From: Ramazzottius varieornatus
Lineage: Eukaryota > Tardigrada > Eutardigrada > Parachela > Ramazzottiidae
NCBI GenBank assembly: GCA_001949185.1
Contig: BDGG01000004.1
Location: 290,793-354,792, forward strand
Direction: 5' to 3'
DNA: 64,000 nucleotides
In this document: positions 10,828-22,336 of the stretch, piece after piece
How positions within the stretch are numbered: position 1 is the stretch's first letter
Layout: each line of letters starts with the position of its first letter
Translations under genes and position numbers: made by a program
Notes under the pieces: model-generated
The model's database searches: none
What the model saw: only the letters and a program-made list of their open reading frames with translations
What the model was told of the DNA's origin: nothing

Positions 10828-11696
10828 TCAGGCCTCTGTCAGATCGTCATTGAAATATACATGCAGTGTTGGAATATACACGTCCACATTGATATCCAGT
10901 TCTTTCAGTTCACTTTCGTCGTCAGCCAGCCCATTCTCTTCCAGAGTTTTCTCCATGGTTAGCACTTCACCTTCAAACTTCCACGTGTAGCTTCCCGCAT
11001 GTCGATTGCTGTCCAAGTACCGAAATAATATCTGATCTAACGTCTCTTCTGCGCATACCTATAAGAGGACCAACTAAGTCAATCTTTTGTTTCTACCTCT
11101 TCGTATTGTAGACGTACATGCAAAAGGTCAGGCGTGGCGTTTTCGGGTTCATCAGCAAACAACATGTTGACCACGTAAATCTTGCGCATTTTCTTGGTCA
11201 ACTTGCCTACTTCCCGCGTCGAGTCATTCCACCATTCGGTAGAACGATGACCAGCTTTCGGCATGGCGTAATTGGTCACAGGCTCAAATGGCAGCACATC
11301 GGGTATGATACCTTGTGGGAGGAAGTATTCGGTCTGACCATCATGGCAGAAGTTGCTGCACTGTCGTAGTTGTAATGGATAACATCTGGGCTTGAACCAA
11401 TGGGTGAGATTTTGTCCAGCATGTTTGGCCAAGTTGGCGCGTGCTCTGACTTCGGCTAGTGTCTTCTCTTCGGTAGGAATATCCGTCAGATCAGATACAT
11501 TGAGGACGTTACCCCCAACGGCAACCCAGGCATCAGTTGATATATCGCGCAGCGCCATCTCATCTTTCGTGTGAAACTGTGAACGATGAACATGCTCGAC
11601 TTTGGTAAGATACGAAGGGATGAATTCATGGGGAGGGACCGGCGGCAAAAACTCTGAAGGTTCGGTCTGACCTTCGATGCTTGGACCACTGGCCAT
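10828..11696 (-). CDS. CYB5D1: Cytochrome b5 domain-containing protein 1
   Basis: Two exons, 11696-11097 and 11058-10828, give 831 nt (276 aa); vertebrate CYB5D1 is about 228. The b5-like part is at residues 25-100 (AWVAVGGNVLNVSDL, then AGQNLTHWFKP). The C-terminal part is diagnostic: GSYTWKFEG, then TLEENG and a closing VYFNDDLTEA almost as in the human protein. The canonical HPGG haem-ligand motif is absent, as in the family. CYB5D1 is known as a ciliary-axoneme protein affecting beat; in an animal with few motile cilia a sperm role would be the natural guess. The intron is only 38 bases. It converges tail to tail with the glycosidase, 48 bases apart. Confidence 0.9.
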
Positions 11697-11699
11697 TTT

Positions 11700-12420
11700 G
11701 ACACATCCTCTGGTACAGTCTGTGGTTAAGACCAGTCCATCGTTTCCAGTGTGGTTGATTCGAATTGTCGTTTCTTAGCAGCGTTTCCCTTCGGCGACAC
11801 ATAGCAATTTTTGCGGGTTCGATCGTCGCTCCGCTCAGCGATTGGTCATTTGCAATAGCGATGCGCAAGATCTTCAAGACACGTATCGCAACGTGGTAAG
11901 CGAAGAGGGGCGCTCTTGTGTTTTCTTCGAGCTGCTTCGAAGAGCCCAACATGACGGCTTTGTTCATTAACAGCGGCGTTTGTACTCAAACATGACTGAT
12001 ACCGCCACCGTACAGCCTTCGCTCTTCCTGTACTCCTGTCTAGGCGCCTCTGCGATTTGTCACTCGACACTACCAAGTCGGTCCGCTGGAAATCCATTTT
12101 AAGCCAGCAGCTTCCCACTTCCCACCACATCATTACTGATATCGCGATGCCAGAGAAAGCCTGGCTGTGATCGCCGAAGCGAGACTGATCTCGTGCCGCA
12201 ACACGCGGTTGGCCATTGACGTCACTGACCCGTACCCGATCTGGCTCCAGCGTGTCCAACACAGGCAGTCTCTCGTGGAGTGCGCCGCGCAGGCTGACGG
12301 AGAGTAGATCGAACAGACTATCGATTCATCGAGCTGGGATTAAGAGTCTTTGGCATGAACGCACGGATTACCGCGACGGCCTTGACTCGAGCTGTGAAGA
12401 TCGATGATCGAACATCGCGT
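11700..12420. other. Upstream of CYB5D1, no gene assigned
   Basis: Open minus-strand frames cover 11846-12262, with a segment beginning MLDTLEPDRVRVSDVNGQ that has protein-like composition. No domain, intron signal or partner exon supports a gene. The stretch next to CYB5D1 probably holds its promoter. Confidence 0.25.
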
Positions 12421-12424
12421 TAGC

Positions 12425-12955
12425 CTAGCTATCATGGATACATTGGTTTACGTATGCACTGATTACATCTTCACGACTTTCCTCATCTTGAGTTATTGCC
12501 AGACCATTAAACACAATTAAGATCCCTCGTTTCCTGCGAAGCTTTTCCTCGTTAAATTCTGCCAAAATGACAGCACATTTGTCGTAGCTGGCCTTCAACG
12601 TAAATATAGCTCCAAGACCACTTTTAATCGTTGTGCGGCAGTTCGGAAATTGTAAAACAGTCGGGATCAGTTCTGCTGTTAAGACGTAAATGGTTTGCCG
12701 CTGGGCTGTCGAACCACGAGCTTGATTGTTAGTCTTTGAAATTATCCTCAGATTTCGCGTCAAGAGGCAGCTGAACTCCGTAAATTCGTTCAGAACAACA
12801 CGTGCCAAGGTCAGCACACCACAGGGTTTTTTTGACATCGGAACAGCCGTCAAATTGGAGGAGGTCTTTGTGCGATGGTGCAGATCTGTTAGCAAATGTT
12901 CCGCACAGTGTGAGCTGACGTGAAGAGCGGTAGAGTCAGGGACCCGAGAGAACAT
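12425..12955 (-). CDS. Hypothetical protein ORF, 176 codons
   Basis: A single uninterrupted minus-strand frame with balanced composition: mixed hydrophobic and polar residues, several Leu/Ile/Val helices, and an acidic end QDEESREDVISAYVNQC. I do not recognise a family. It has no signal peptide or membrane helix. Its length in this base composition is more than chance would usually give, but no splice partner was found and the first codon may be internal. It could be one exon of a divergent gene or an old transposon fragment. Confidence 0.35.
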   Translation of the reverse strand: MFSRVPDSTALHVSSHCAEHLLTDLHHRTKTSSNLTAVPMSKKPCGVLTLARVVLNEFTEFSCLLTRNLRIISKTNNQARGSTAQRQTIYVLTAELIPTVLQFPNCRTTIKSGLGAIFTLKASYDKCAVILAEFNEEKLRRKRGILIVFNGLAITQDEESREDVISAYVNQCIHDS

Positions 12956-13538
12956 GCGGTTACGTCACCAACCCATAAACGTACATACATCTCACTCTTC
13001 CGCTTCCGTCTGTGTTATACACCAACTCTTCTCTCTCCAGAGCCCTTCTAGCCTGAATCCTTCCGGCCTTCGCAAAACACATAAACGGCCTCGCAGACAG
13101 CCGGCACGGAAAGCAGCAGCAAGAAGCTGTTCAGTTCCGCTAACAGGGGGTTCCCAGCCGTTAGAGCTATTCAAGCACGGGAATCTCATTTGCACCGTAA
13201 TTTGTGATAACGCGCTAAGACTGACTTCTTTTCTTCGACGAAGTTACAATAGTGGATGAGAGTGATAGGTGGCTCAATAAGGAGGAAACATATCCTTGAG
13301 TGGCACTCTTCCCAAAACCAATCACGTCTTTGTAATCGACTGATGCAGTTTCATCAGCGCCGAATGCACTTGAACGTTTCAATTTTCCGTTTGCTCTTGC
13401 CTGCGATTTCTGTGCTATTTCTCCAAAACTCTTCCGGACTGAAACTATCAGCAATTCGCTCAAGCTACCCATCACAGGAACTGGAAACGAAAGATAATAT
13501 TTCGACGTATCGTTCATCCTCTACTACAAAACTGAACC

Positions 13539-16066
13539 ATGCCGCGCATGAAGCACAAGATGAATCATTTGGGAGACTCATCGGATATTTCTTCCGCGGC
13601 GTCCAATGGGAAGTTGGGTAATCATACCAATCAGCTACCGGCGATAGCGGAAGAGAAAGCTGAACGGCGCCAGAGCAAACCGCGACTATCGGTTGTCCAT
13701 GGAAGATTAATATCCGGTAAGTTCTTGACACGTCGCATCAAAATGCTTTGCCACACCTATCCAATTACCGCTGTTTTGCATGTGCGCACAGGCGACAGGA
13801 TGAATGGGTACTGCTTATCAGCAGTAGGTAATTCCCCAAATCGATAAGAAGAGTCTATGCAAGCATACTTGATGACCGTGAATAGTTTTTTATCCATGTG
13901 ACATGTTTGTTTTCCATTCAGAAAGTTTCGAGAACAAATTCCCGTTCGACGTCCGTCGTTCATTGATTATTTCGATCTGCTCGCTTGTTTGCTTTCAGCA
14001 TAAGCTCCCGTGTATTTATATCGTAATGACACCGATGAAGTGCATACCTCAAAGATTGAAAGCGGCTCATCTTTCTGTCTTTTCTGTCAAGTGATCCCAT
14101 CTTTTAATGTCAAACGAGGAACAGCCGAGTGCCAGACGACGACGGCGACGGCTGACGCAAAAATAGTCACAGGTGTCGTGTCAGTCGAATCCAAAATTTC
14201 CCACACGAAATTCAACCGAAGCCTTCAATCTAAGCGCATAAGTCTGTAGGTCCTTTTCGTCTTTCACGGTAGCTGTGTACATGATCTTCCTTACTGTTTT
14301 CAGATGGGCTTCAGACAGATGAAACTTCCGGCCCAGGGGAGTGCGGCTACGGATGGGTAATTGTGGGAGCAGCCTTTCTTTGTTCCTTTATCGTGGATGG
14401 CATTGCCAACGCCTTTGGCATGTATCTGATAGAGTTCAAAGATTTATACCCAGATCAGTCCGAGTCGGTCTTGTCGTGGATCGGCAGTCTCCTCGTCGGA
14501 TGCTACTTGTGCATGGGTGGGTCCTTCCCTGTCAAAAGTAATTTGAACTTCAAGGCTAGACTTGCAATAAACAGTCTTTCTATGCACAGGTCCCATTGCC
14601 TGCGGCCTGGCAGACAGCTTCGGGTATCGAATTATCATTACTTCGGGGTCGCTAGTGGCAGCTGCCGGCTTCCTGATTAGCGCCTTCGTATCGAATGTAC
14701 ACATTCTTTTCTTGACATTCGGCGTCATTGGTGGTACGTACGTTTGGGGTCGTTTTTTCAAAAACCAATTGACAAGTCTGAGAACAAGCGTTTCATCTAA
14801 ATCGCCATGAACACACCAAAAAATCAAACGGCTTGACCGTGTTCAGTATCCGCTAACAGATGACAGGAGTTGAATGCGCTCCTGGTCCATACTTCGTCAT
14901 TGTTCTACGGTTTTCTTGTTCACACTAGTTTCTGTCGTTTCAGGGATTGGATTCGGTTTGATCTATTCTCCGTCGATAATGTGCGTCTGTTCCTATTTCA
15001 AGGAGAAAAGCGCGCTGGCCGTTGGGTTAGCTGTCTGCGGCTCCAGTGTCGGCGGAATGGTCTTCCCGCTCTTCGTTCAAATCCTGCTGGAAGAGTACGG
15101 CTGGCAAGGTTCCATGCTCTTCCTCTCCGGCATCGCCCTTCAGTGCTGCATAGCCGGCGCACTGATGTGCTGCCCGAAGAAGCCGCCTCCGGTGGTCATC
15201 ACGCTCTCCACTCCGGGTCGTCTTACGCCTTGTCTTCCACCACTTCTGCATCAAGCCTTGATGGACATGGCCAACCTCGGCATCTACATGAACCCAACCT
15301 TCCTGGCCTACAGTCTTGCCAGCTTTGTGGGTTCGGTGGCTTTCCTGACACCGTCGTTCTTCCTCCCAGACTACGCATTCAAGTCCTATGAAGGTCTGGA
15401 CAAGGAGACCGCGGCGGTGGTCATGACGGCAGTGTGCGGAGCGGGCATCTTTGGAAGGATCTTCTTCGGTTACTTAGCGGACCATCCCAACTTTGACGCG
15501 TTGGGTATTCATAACGTTTGCATATTTACCAGTGGCGTTATGCTAGCGCTGGTTCCATCTTGCCAGTCTTTCACTATGCTCCTGATCGACGGAGTTTTCT
15601 ACGGATTTTTTATAGGTATGGCTGTGTACGAGAACAAAAGGGCGTACCGTGACTATCAAAAGCATACTTTGGTTTTTTTGTTACAGCTCCCTACATTTCG
15701 CTTATGTCAACCATACTAACCAGCCGGTTGGGCCTGAAGCTCCTTCCTAGTGCCTTCGGACAGACGCAACTGATAGCGGGAGTGGCAAGCATGGTCGGAC
15801 CACCACTTCATGGTAGGTGGTTGCTTCTTGTATTGTCTCAACGGAAGGTGTTCGAGCCAACCTGTGGACTGCTTGTTTCAGGCATGTTGGGGCAGCACTT
15901 CAACCACGAAGTCCCGTTCTATTTTGCCGGTGGAGCCTGGATTATGGCCTCCATGTTGGCAACCACGATTTTCTTCTTCCCCGAACGACTAGCCACCCGT
16001 CCACCATCAGCAGTTCCGTCTTCCAGCGACATCAATGGCAGAACTTCTGCCATGCTTTTGGTGTAA
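13539..16066 (+). CDS. Monocarboxylate transporter-like protein (SLC16 family)
   Basis: Six exons (13539-13716, 14304-14516, 14590-14733, 14944-15615, 15687-15812, 15882-16066) sum to 1518 nt, 505 aa. A polar N-terminus of about 75 residues precedes twelve predicted helices. Helix 1 carries ECGYGWVIVGAAF, a variant of the family D-G-G-W-G-W-V motif. Before helix 5 the second signature reads CSYFKEKSALAVGLAVCGSS, with Glu where Arg/Lys is usual. Helix 8 onwards follows a cytoplasmic loop of about 50 residues, shorter than in many paralogs. SLC16 proteins move lactate, pyruvate, ketone bodies, aromatic amino acids or thyroid hormone across the plasma membrane. The changed motifs fit the orphan SLC16 branch, so the substrate is unknown. 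Confidence 0.88.
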
Positions 16067-17735
16067 CACCGGCTGGGAGTCGCAACGAAATTTTGTTGAG
16101 TGATATTGTTTTCTTGATCTTCCTATTGATGTTTGCTCAACTGAGCATAAATTTATAATTTTTTGACGTTAAAGTAATTTTAACCTTCATGTGTAGCGGT
16201 TAGCACGCTGTATCAAAATATATATTTACATATATTTATTTGTTATCAATACTTTGTACATGATGAATGTACGCGAGTGCCACTGTACGTAACGTGGTAA
16301 CAATCGACAAGCAATGAAAAACAGATCTTGTTGTAATGTTGTAGTTTGCTTCGACTATATATACCTCCGGTTTCACCACTCTGATTATCCTTCTCTCTTG
16401 CCTCCTGTAATATGATTATCTACATTTACCCGAGAACGGCGCTGTGGTCGTCGACACTGGAGATAATTCTCGCGACTATGGCCCTATTATGTATGTAATA
16501 TGCGGATATCAGAACATGAATTCTGCTGAGCCATACTAAACGTGAGACATCATCTACACAAACAGAAAACACCATGTGTATGGAGTGATGGTGGATGGAA
16601 GATGAATCATCCGCCAGGCGCATTCACTGTAAGTTTCATATGCTTCGCTGGGATACCAATGCATTTATCGACTAGTACCTACTGTGATAAAGAATCCACG
16701 CGCAGTGACGCTTACTTGCTAAAGATGGACAAGAGGGGATACCACCACTCATGGGTCAATCGCTTGCAATGACGGCAGACAGGATCCTACAGATTGTTCG
16801 AGTCACCAGGATACCGGTCACTGTGAGCGCCTTCGACTTATCGAAGACGGATGCTTTCGACGTCGGCGACCGAGCAGCGGGAAATACAGTACTTCAACCG
16901 TAGACTTCTGCAGTCTATATAATGATCCTTTCGTACCGCTACTCACGTTCATGCAATTGCAACGAACAGTCACGTGCTCTTAGCATTTCTTGGTCTGGGC
17001 CACAAAATCCACAGATCTCTGTGAAAGTCGTTTTCCCTGCAGAGGCGGCGAGGACTGGAGAGCCTAGCTATTACATGTAGTGCTGTGGAATAAAATCGTA
17101 GTGGCGAGTCACATGAATATCACTGGCTGTGTTCACATTTTTACTCCAAAGTTTCAAACCAATAGGACAGTGGACCTATAGAAACGTTGAGACGTGGCTC
17201 CATGAACCGTTCGCTTGATATTCCAAAGCATCTAGCCAGGAAGCCAGGAAGTTCCTGCCTCCTGGCTCAATTGACCACTCGAACGACGAATCATCAATCA
17301 AACGCCACAGACAGCGAGACGTAAACCGATCTCACGTACATGCATACATCGCGGAGATCAATCAAGCGACGGCCGAAGAGCCGACGTTAGACCTAATTTC
17401 AGACCAGTGCAAGTTCGCATTATAGGATTTACGATGCACACAAACCTCCAGCATAGTCCGTGCAATGGCCCACGAACGAGCAGCGAAGCAGCCAGCTGTT
17501 CGGACGCACTCTGCCTCCAGACTCCGCAGTCCGGCAGCGGAAGATCATTCGTCTTCGTTCTCCATTCTCCAGTTTCTTCACTGGACCACTAGGACAGACA
17601 GTGTTCTTATCTGCTTTCGATCTTGCCGTCGCAAACTTCTTGTGGACGAATATCTGGGACTTGCTTCGTCGACTGAGGTGTCTGCAAGTGCGATCCCACT
17701 CGCATGTCCCTGGTCACTTGATCGCGTTGGACGAG
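16067..17735. other. Intergenic between the SLC16 gene and cereblon
   Basis: Contains the AT-rich 3' flank of the transporter (about 16150-16260) and, near 17229-17275, a small hairpin around AGCCAGGAAG and CTTCCTGCC/CCTGGCT. Open plus-strand frames at 17460-17735 lead into cereblon and may hold a 5' exon or UTR. No other gene was recognised. Confidence 0.4.
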
Positions 17736-19517
17736 ATGGACATGGACATCCTGGAGGCAGAGGAATCGTTTGATGTAAACCTCCCCAGCAAGCACACATA
17801 CCTGGGTGACTTGCGCGAAATCCATGCCACTCCGTACTTTGCGCAGGTACTTTGCGGGCACTAATTCATACTTTGATCATCCTTCTCGAATCTCGATGCT
17901 TGCCATGTTTGATGTTTCCTAGGGTTCACTGGTTTCCCTGCCCTACGTCTTCGTTCCCGACGTTGTCCTTATGCCTAACCAGCACATCCCCATCAATGTG
18001 GAGCCGACCGATCTGGACTTGTCACATCTTCTCAAGGACGTCGTGGATGTCGAGCAGTCCCAATCTCGGCCAGGCTTCGTCTGCATGGCTGCCGATATTG
18101 GATACGAAGTACAGCAAATAAGCCAGACACATCCCTATTTTCTCTTTGGGACAGTCGCAGCCATCGTCAGGGTCGAAAGAAGGCCGAACGGAGGCGAAGC
18201 AGACGAAGACGACGCAGGACATGGTTCGTTCTTTCGATCAATACCAAAATTGAGCAGTGTTGGACTTGCCCGTTCATGACGTCAACGAGAAGCGGCCCGT
18301 AGGTACGGCGCTGCTACGACGTCAGGCGCGTTCTGTTTGAATTACGGATATATTCAATCAACAATCAAGCAAAGACATGAATGCCGTTTGTACGTCTTAG
18401 TGCGTTGATTGTTGATTGGGACTTCTGCAGCATCAAATTTTGTCGTTGTTCCTGGTTCGTCTACTCTGTCTCGAAGAATAACGTTTGGTGTTCTTGCAGG
18501 CATAAAGATGATCGTGAAAGGCTGCCAACGTTGCCTCATGACGGAAGCGGTCAGTCAAGACGGCGATGCTCAGCAGTTTCGGTATGGCCGTTTCCGGATC
18601 CTCCCGGACGAGATCATGGAGTCCCCCCTCAAGGTCCTCACGCCACCGGAATGGCGAAACGCTCTTCTCCCTAACTTCTGCCCAGCTTACCTATCCCGAT
18701 TTTCTCCTGCACTATACGGGCCGTTTGATGTTAGGGATCTCGTGGCGGAAATCAAGAAGGAAATCATCACATTGCAGCTGGTTCCCGCTGAGCGCTGTCA
18801 GGACGACACTGACTTTTCCTACTGGCTGGCAGCTAGCCTTCCTCTACCCGCACACTTTCGTCTGCAGCTCCTTGGAGCCTGTAGTACAGTCCACAGATTA
18901 CGGTCTTGCTTGCTGATGCTTCGAAACTTCAACCGCCTCGACTGTGCAAGTAAGAAACAATTTTTCGATTAAATTTTTCGTTTTGCTTTTTTGCTTAAGT
19001 GAAGCGGGGATGGCTTGTTGTAATCCGCTTCGCTTGTGCATCACATAGTGTCAATAAGTTAGCGAAGGGGCGAACCGGAAGTTGCTTGTTTGTAACTCCT
19101 TGTTTTTCTTCAGTTTGTAAAGTCGGCCTGGCATTGAAAGAAGACGGCATCGCGATGACACGAGCGGGTCTAACTTCGGCCTATATCAATCCTGGTGGAT
19201 TAACCCAAGAGATCTTCACGGTAAAGAAAGTATCGAACGTCAGGGTTTTCGGTCAAGCCACCACGCAGTACACGTGGTTCCCGGGATATGCTTGGCGACA
19301 TTTGCAGTGTCGTGGCTGCCACAACCACCTCGGATGGCGGTACGATGCTTTAGACGGTCATCTAACGCCAAAACTCTTCTACGGACTGCGACGTGGGGAT
19401 GTCGTGCCAAATATTCAGCCACAGGAAGGTCTTAGTCCCGCACAACTGAAAGAGTTCTACGAAGAACACGAACACGCTATGATGCCGGTGTATTATCGCG
19501 AACCGAAGTCCAACTAA
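17736..19517 (+). CDS. CRBN: Cereblon, substrate receptor of the CRL4 ubiquitin ligase
   Basis: Exons 17736-17846, 17923-18223, 18500-18949 and 19114-19517 give 421 aa (human 442). The start is the first in-frame ATG, just before SFDVNLPSKHTYLGDL, which matches the human N-terminal lobe. The frame is open back to 17460. The LON domain and helical DDB1-binding region (PPEWRNALLPNFCPAY, then DFSYWLAASLPLP) follow. The C-terminal CULT domain has both zinc pairs: CAIC, whose Ile codon is split by the last intron, and CRGC. It also has the three cage tryptophans in YTWFPGYAW and GWRY. Cereblon recruits proteins with C-terminal cyclic imides for ubiquitination. Three pocket positions differ from human: His378 is Tyr, Val388 is His and Phe402 is Tyr. 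Confidence 0.93.
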
Positions 19518-19894
19518 CACACCATTGCTTTCGTTTCCATATTTAAAGGCTTTCTTACAGTGAAATCTGCCACGTCGTATTATGGAATAATTGGAGACCT
19601 CAATGCAACTACCACAATTTGCACATAGTCTTGCTGTACAGTCGTTTTGTTGGTTGGGATAATTTTGCTGCTACAGTGTCGTTCGATTTGAGTTTATTGT
19701 TCAGTTCTTGAGATGTGAATCTGCAGCATAAGTCAGTGACAGCGTCAAATTTGACCGTTATTTCGCAACGAAAAGAACCTTGTTTGGACGTTCGCGAAAC
19801 TGGTTTGCACAGCAGAAAAATACAAAAGAAAACTAACAAAGCATCACTGTAAGATATATTACATGAAATTTTCCTGCGTGAATACGAAGGAAAT

Positions 19895-20218
19895 TCAAAC
19901 CGAGCCAAGAGTCAAACCTATGAAACCAAGGACGTAGCATAGGATGGCAGAAGTGGACAGGAACACAGCTTCGGTCTTTGGTGGGACATCTCGCAATGCC
20001 CGGAAAGCGTACGCGGCCAGTAAAGCGGTCAAAATGGGGGTTAATATACAAAGAACAGTTGACACTACATGCGAACCATCCGTCTTGTTCAGCTTGCCGA
20101 TATTTCGTGTAGTCTGAAAGATGCAGATTCCCGAAACAACAAGGCACCAGAAAAACAAGACGCTAAAGGTGCAGCGGCAAATCAGCAAGGAAAACGCCTT
20201 CGCTTCCTTCGCATTCAT
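19895..20218 (-). CDS. Small membrane protein, three predicted helices
   Basis: The minus-strand frame of 107 codons starts at an ATG (MNAKEAKAFSLL) and encodes three strongly hydrophobic stretches at about residues 9-33, 51-72 and 85-106, with a short polar loop containing NKTDGS, a possible glycosylation site. It ends directly after the third helix. The even spacing is what a real membrane protein would show, and the opposite strand has no such pattern. I do not recognise a family; it may be the end of a four-helix protein whose first exon was not found. Confidence 0.5.
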   Translation of the reverse strand: MNAKEAKAFSLLICRCTFSVLFFWCLVVSGICIFQTTRNIGKLNKTDGSHVVSTVLCILTPILTALLAAYAFRALRDVPPKTEAVFLSTSAILCYVLGFIGLTLGSV

Positions 20219-20504
20219 GATGGACTATCTCCCAAAGATCTTGCGAAGAAGAACAGTGTCATGCTCTACGGCAACACCCAGTCGAAGGATCAGGAAAAAC
20301 TTCGATCTTGTTTGCGTAAGCGATCAACAAAAATACTTTAGGTAGGGCCAGACGGGTCTTATGCGCGTTCGTTCCGGTTGGTTAATCCGGCTGAGAATTT
20401 TCAAACGTTCACATCACTCTTTAACATCATTATCGTTTTTCACGTTGGGAAAACGCCAAGGGTGCGAAGCAAGAAAGCTGAGAGCATGATTGAATCGAAC
20501 AGCG

Positions 20505-21847
20505 TTAAGGATGGGCATCTCGAGTACCGATACTTAGGAAGTGGTATTCACAACGATCCCTCAAAATAGCACTGGCCTCTTTGACCAAAGCAGCCACATT
20601 CAACGCCCCTATCGATTCCACGGAAAATATAAAGTGCTCTTTCGTTAATCCCATTTCCACGACATTCTTCAGGTACGGATCTCGAAACACGTTCTGGCTG
20701 CGGGAATCCAGTCGCGCATTCGCTATCCGTGCCTGCCTCGAACCTGAAACATGGAAATACCTCTTAGAATTCTGAAACAGAGGTTACTAATGAAGAAAAT
20801 CTTGTAGTTTTTCTTCCTCCCTATTAAAATATTATCATTTATTTGGGTCAGTTTTCCGGTTACCGTTTTTGTCTTCGTCGATTTCGACGACACCAGGTGA
20901 GAACATCCCCTTCAAGCGATCCGCGTCTTCGTTGTCCACAGGTCTCTTTAGTTTGATCCACGGCAGTTGTCTGTAAGAAGCTAGCGAGACAGGCGAGAAC
21001 TTGATGTGGTCTTTGCCGATGCCTTTCACGACGTGGATCCGCAGGTGCATTTCTTGGCTCGGTCTCAGAATGTTCACCAAGATTTTATCGCTAACGGGTC
21101 GTATCGACGAGTCGTTCATGGCAGGTGGATGGGCGTCAGGGTGGCGAATCCATTTGAATTGTGAAGAGTAGACTGTGGTGCTGATATATTTCTTGTCGGT
21201 TTTCAGGTTCTGTTTGGGTGCTTCAGCGATCAGGTCGAAGAGCACGGCGTAATCTGGATGATCGTTCTTGCTTCCTGGTGGGCGAAACTTGTACTTTCGA
21301 GCATCTGCTTTGAACGGAATCAGACCGAGTCGGTGTCCAAGAACTTCGTCGGCCATTACGGACTTGTTTTGTTGAAGAAGAATCGTTTCCGGTGCCATCG
21401 AGGGAACCTGTTGAACGGAACTGTCAAAGCCACCCTAGTTACGTCAGGAAACCACGTATGCAAAGTGTTGTTCCATGACGTAGAAAGCAGCCGACCGAGA
21501 ACGATTGATTGGTAATGGGCTGAAGATTGATTGACTGTCATCTTACCTCGACAAGCAAAGCACGGCGGATGGCGTTCGCGACGGAAGCCATCACTCCAAT
21601 GAGATCAAACTCCATTGTCATTCCTTCGTCGGTGATGTCATGGACTTCAACGGAGATAGTTTTGACGAAGTTCTCCAGATCTTCCAAGGTGTTTTCCGGT
21701 TGTAGATCTACCACCATTTCTTCTGTAGAACGCAAGAAATGTCCGCGTCACGAACCTGCCTAGATACATGTCAAAAAATTCCCCATCGATCTTACCGTGA
21801 AACGGGTCAAGCGCGCTCTTTGTTTCCTTCCTTTTTGTATTCGTCAT
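20505..21847 (-). CDS. POLR1C: RNA polymerases I and III subunit RPAC1
   Basis: Four exons (21847-21796, 21722-21547, 21407-20864, 20743-20505) total 1011 nt, 336 aa (human 346). Conserved blocks in order are MEFDLIGVMASVANAIRRAL (alpha-subunit dimer motif), ADEVLGHRLGLIPFKAD, HVVKGIGKDHIKFSPVS, FSPGVVEI and HFIFSVESIG. RPAC1 pairs with POLR1D, like the bacterial alpha subunits, to nucleate assembly of RNA polymerases I and III in the nucleus. The first exon is short and basic. The 72-base intron after it was placed by phase: joining H|E gives an in-frame protein. The insertion domain (about residues 100-180) is kept. There is no sign of decay. Confidence 0.93.
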
Positions 21848-22336
21848 TATGTAAAGGGTTCCGGATCCAATACGAGCTGGAAGAACAGACAGGAATCCGG
21901 AAGACGGAAAGGAGAAAAGTGGGAAAATGAGAAGTTAATTCAAGTTAGAACTGCGCTGCTTGATCGGTTGCGGGTAGACATATCAACCCTGCGCACCTCC
22001 AACGAATCGTAGCTATTCGTGCATTGCACAAATGGGTGCTTCAAGCGTTTAGGGCGGAGCTGACTTGGCGCATCCGTTTGTGGGCGCGTAGTGCGATAAA
22101 ATCCGATTTCCCAAACTTCATTAATTGTTTGCCATGCTCGCTTCCTTACTCCCAAGTGTATCCCTTCCCGAACTTCTTACCTTCCTGTGCTCGTCTCCCA
22201 ACTCGGTATTCTGGACTGGGGACGACCTCTTACAGGGACCAGCCGCCAAGAATCTGCGCAGATGTGACAGTTCGCCGATCCCGGCCTTATTTGCATCTGC
22301 AACGTGTCGCGATATCCATTCAGGCGCAGCGAAGGA

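Noticed and set aside
17460-17735. Longer cereblon N-terminus
   Set aside because: The frame is open back to 17460 but lacks an ATG before 17736, and the added residues do not resemble cereblon; the shorter form fits family length.
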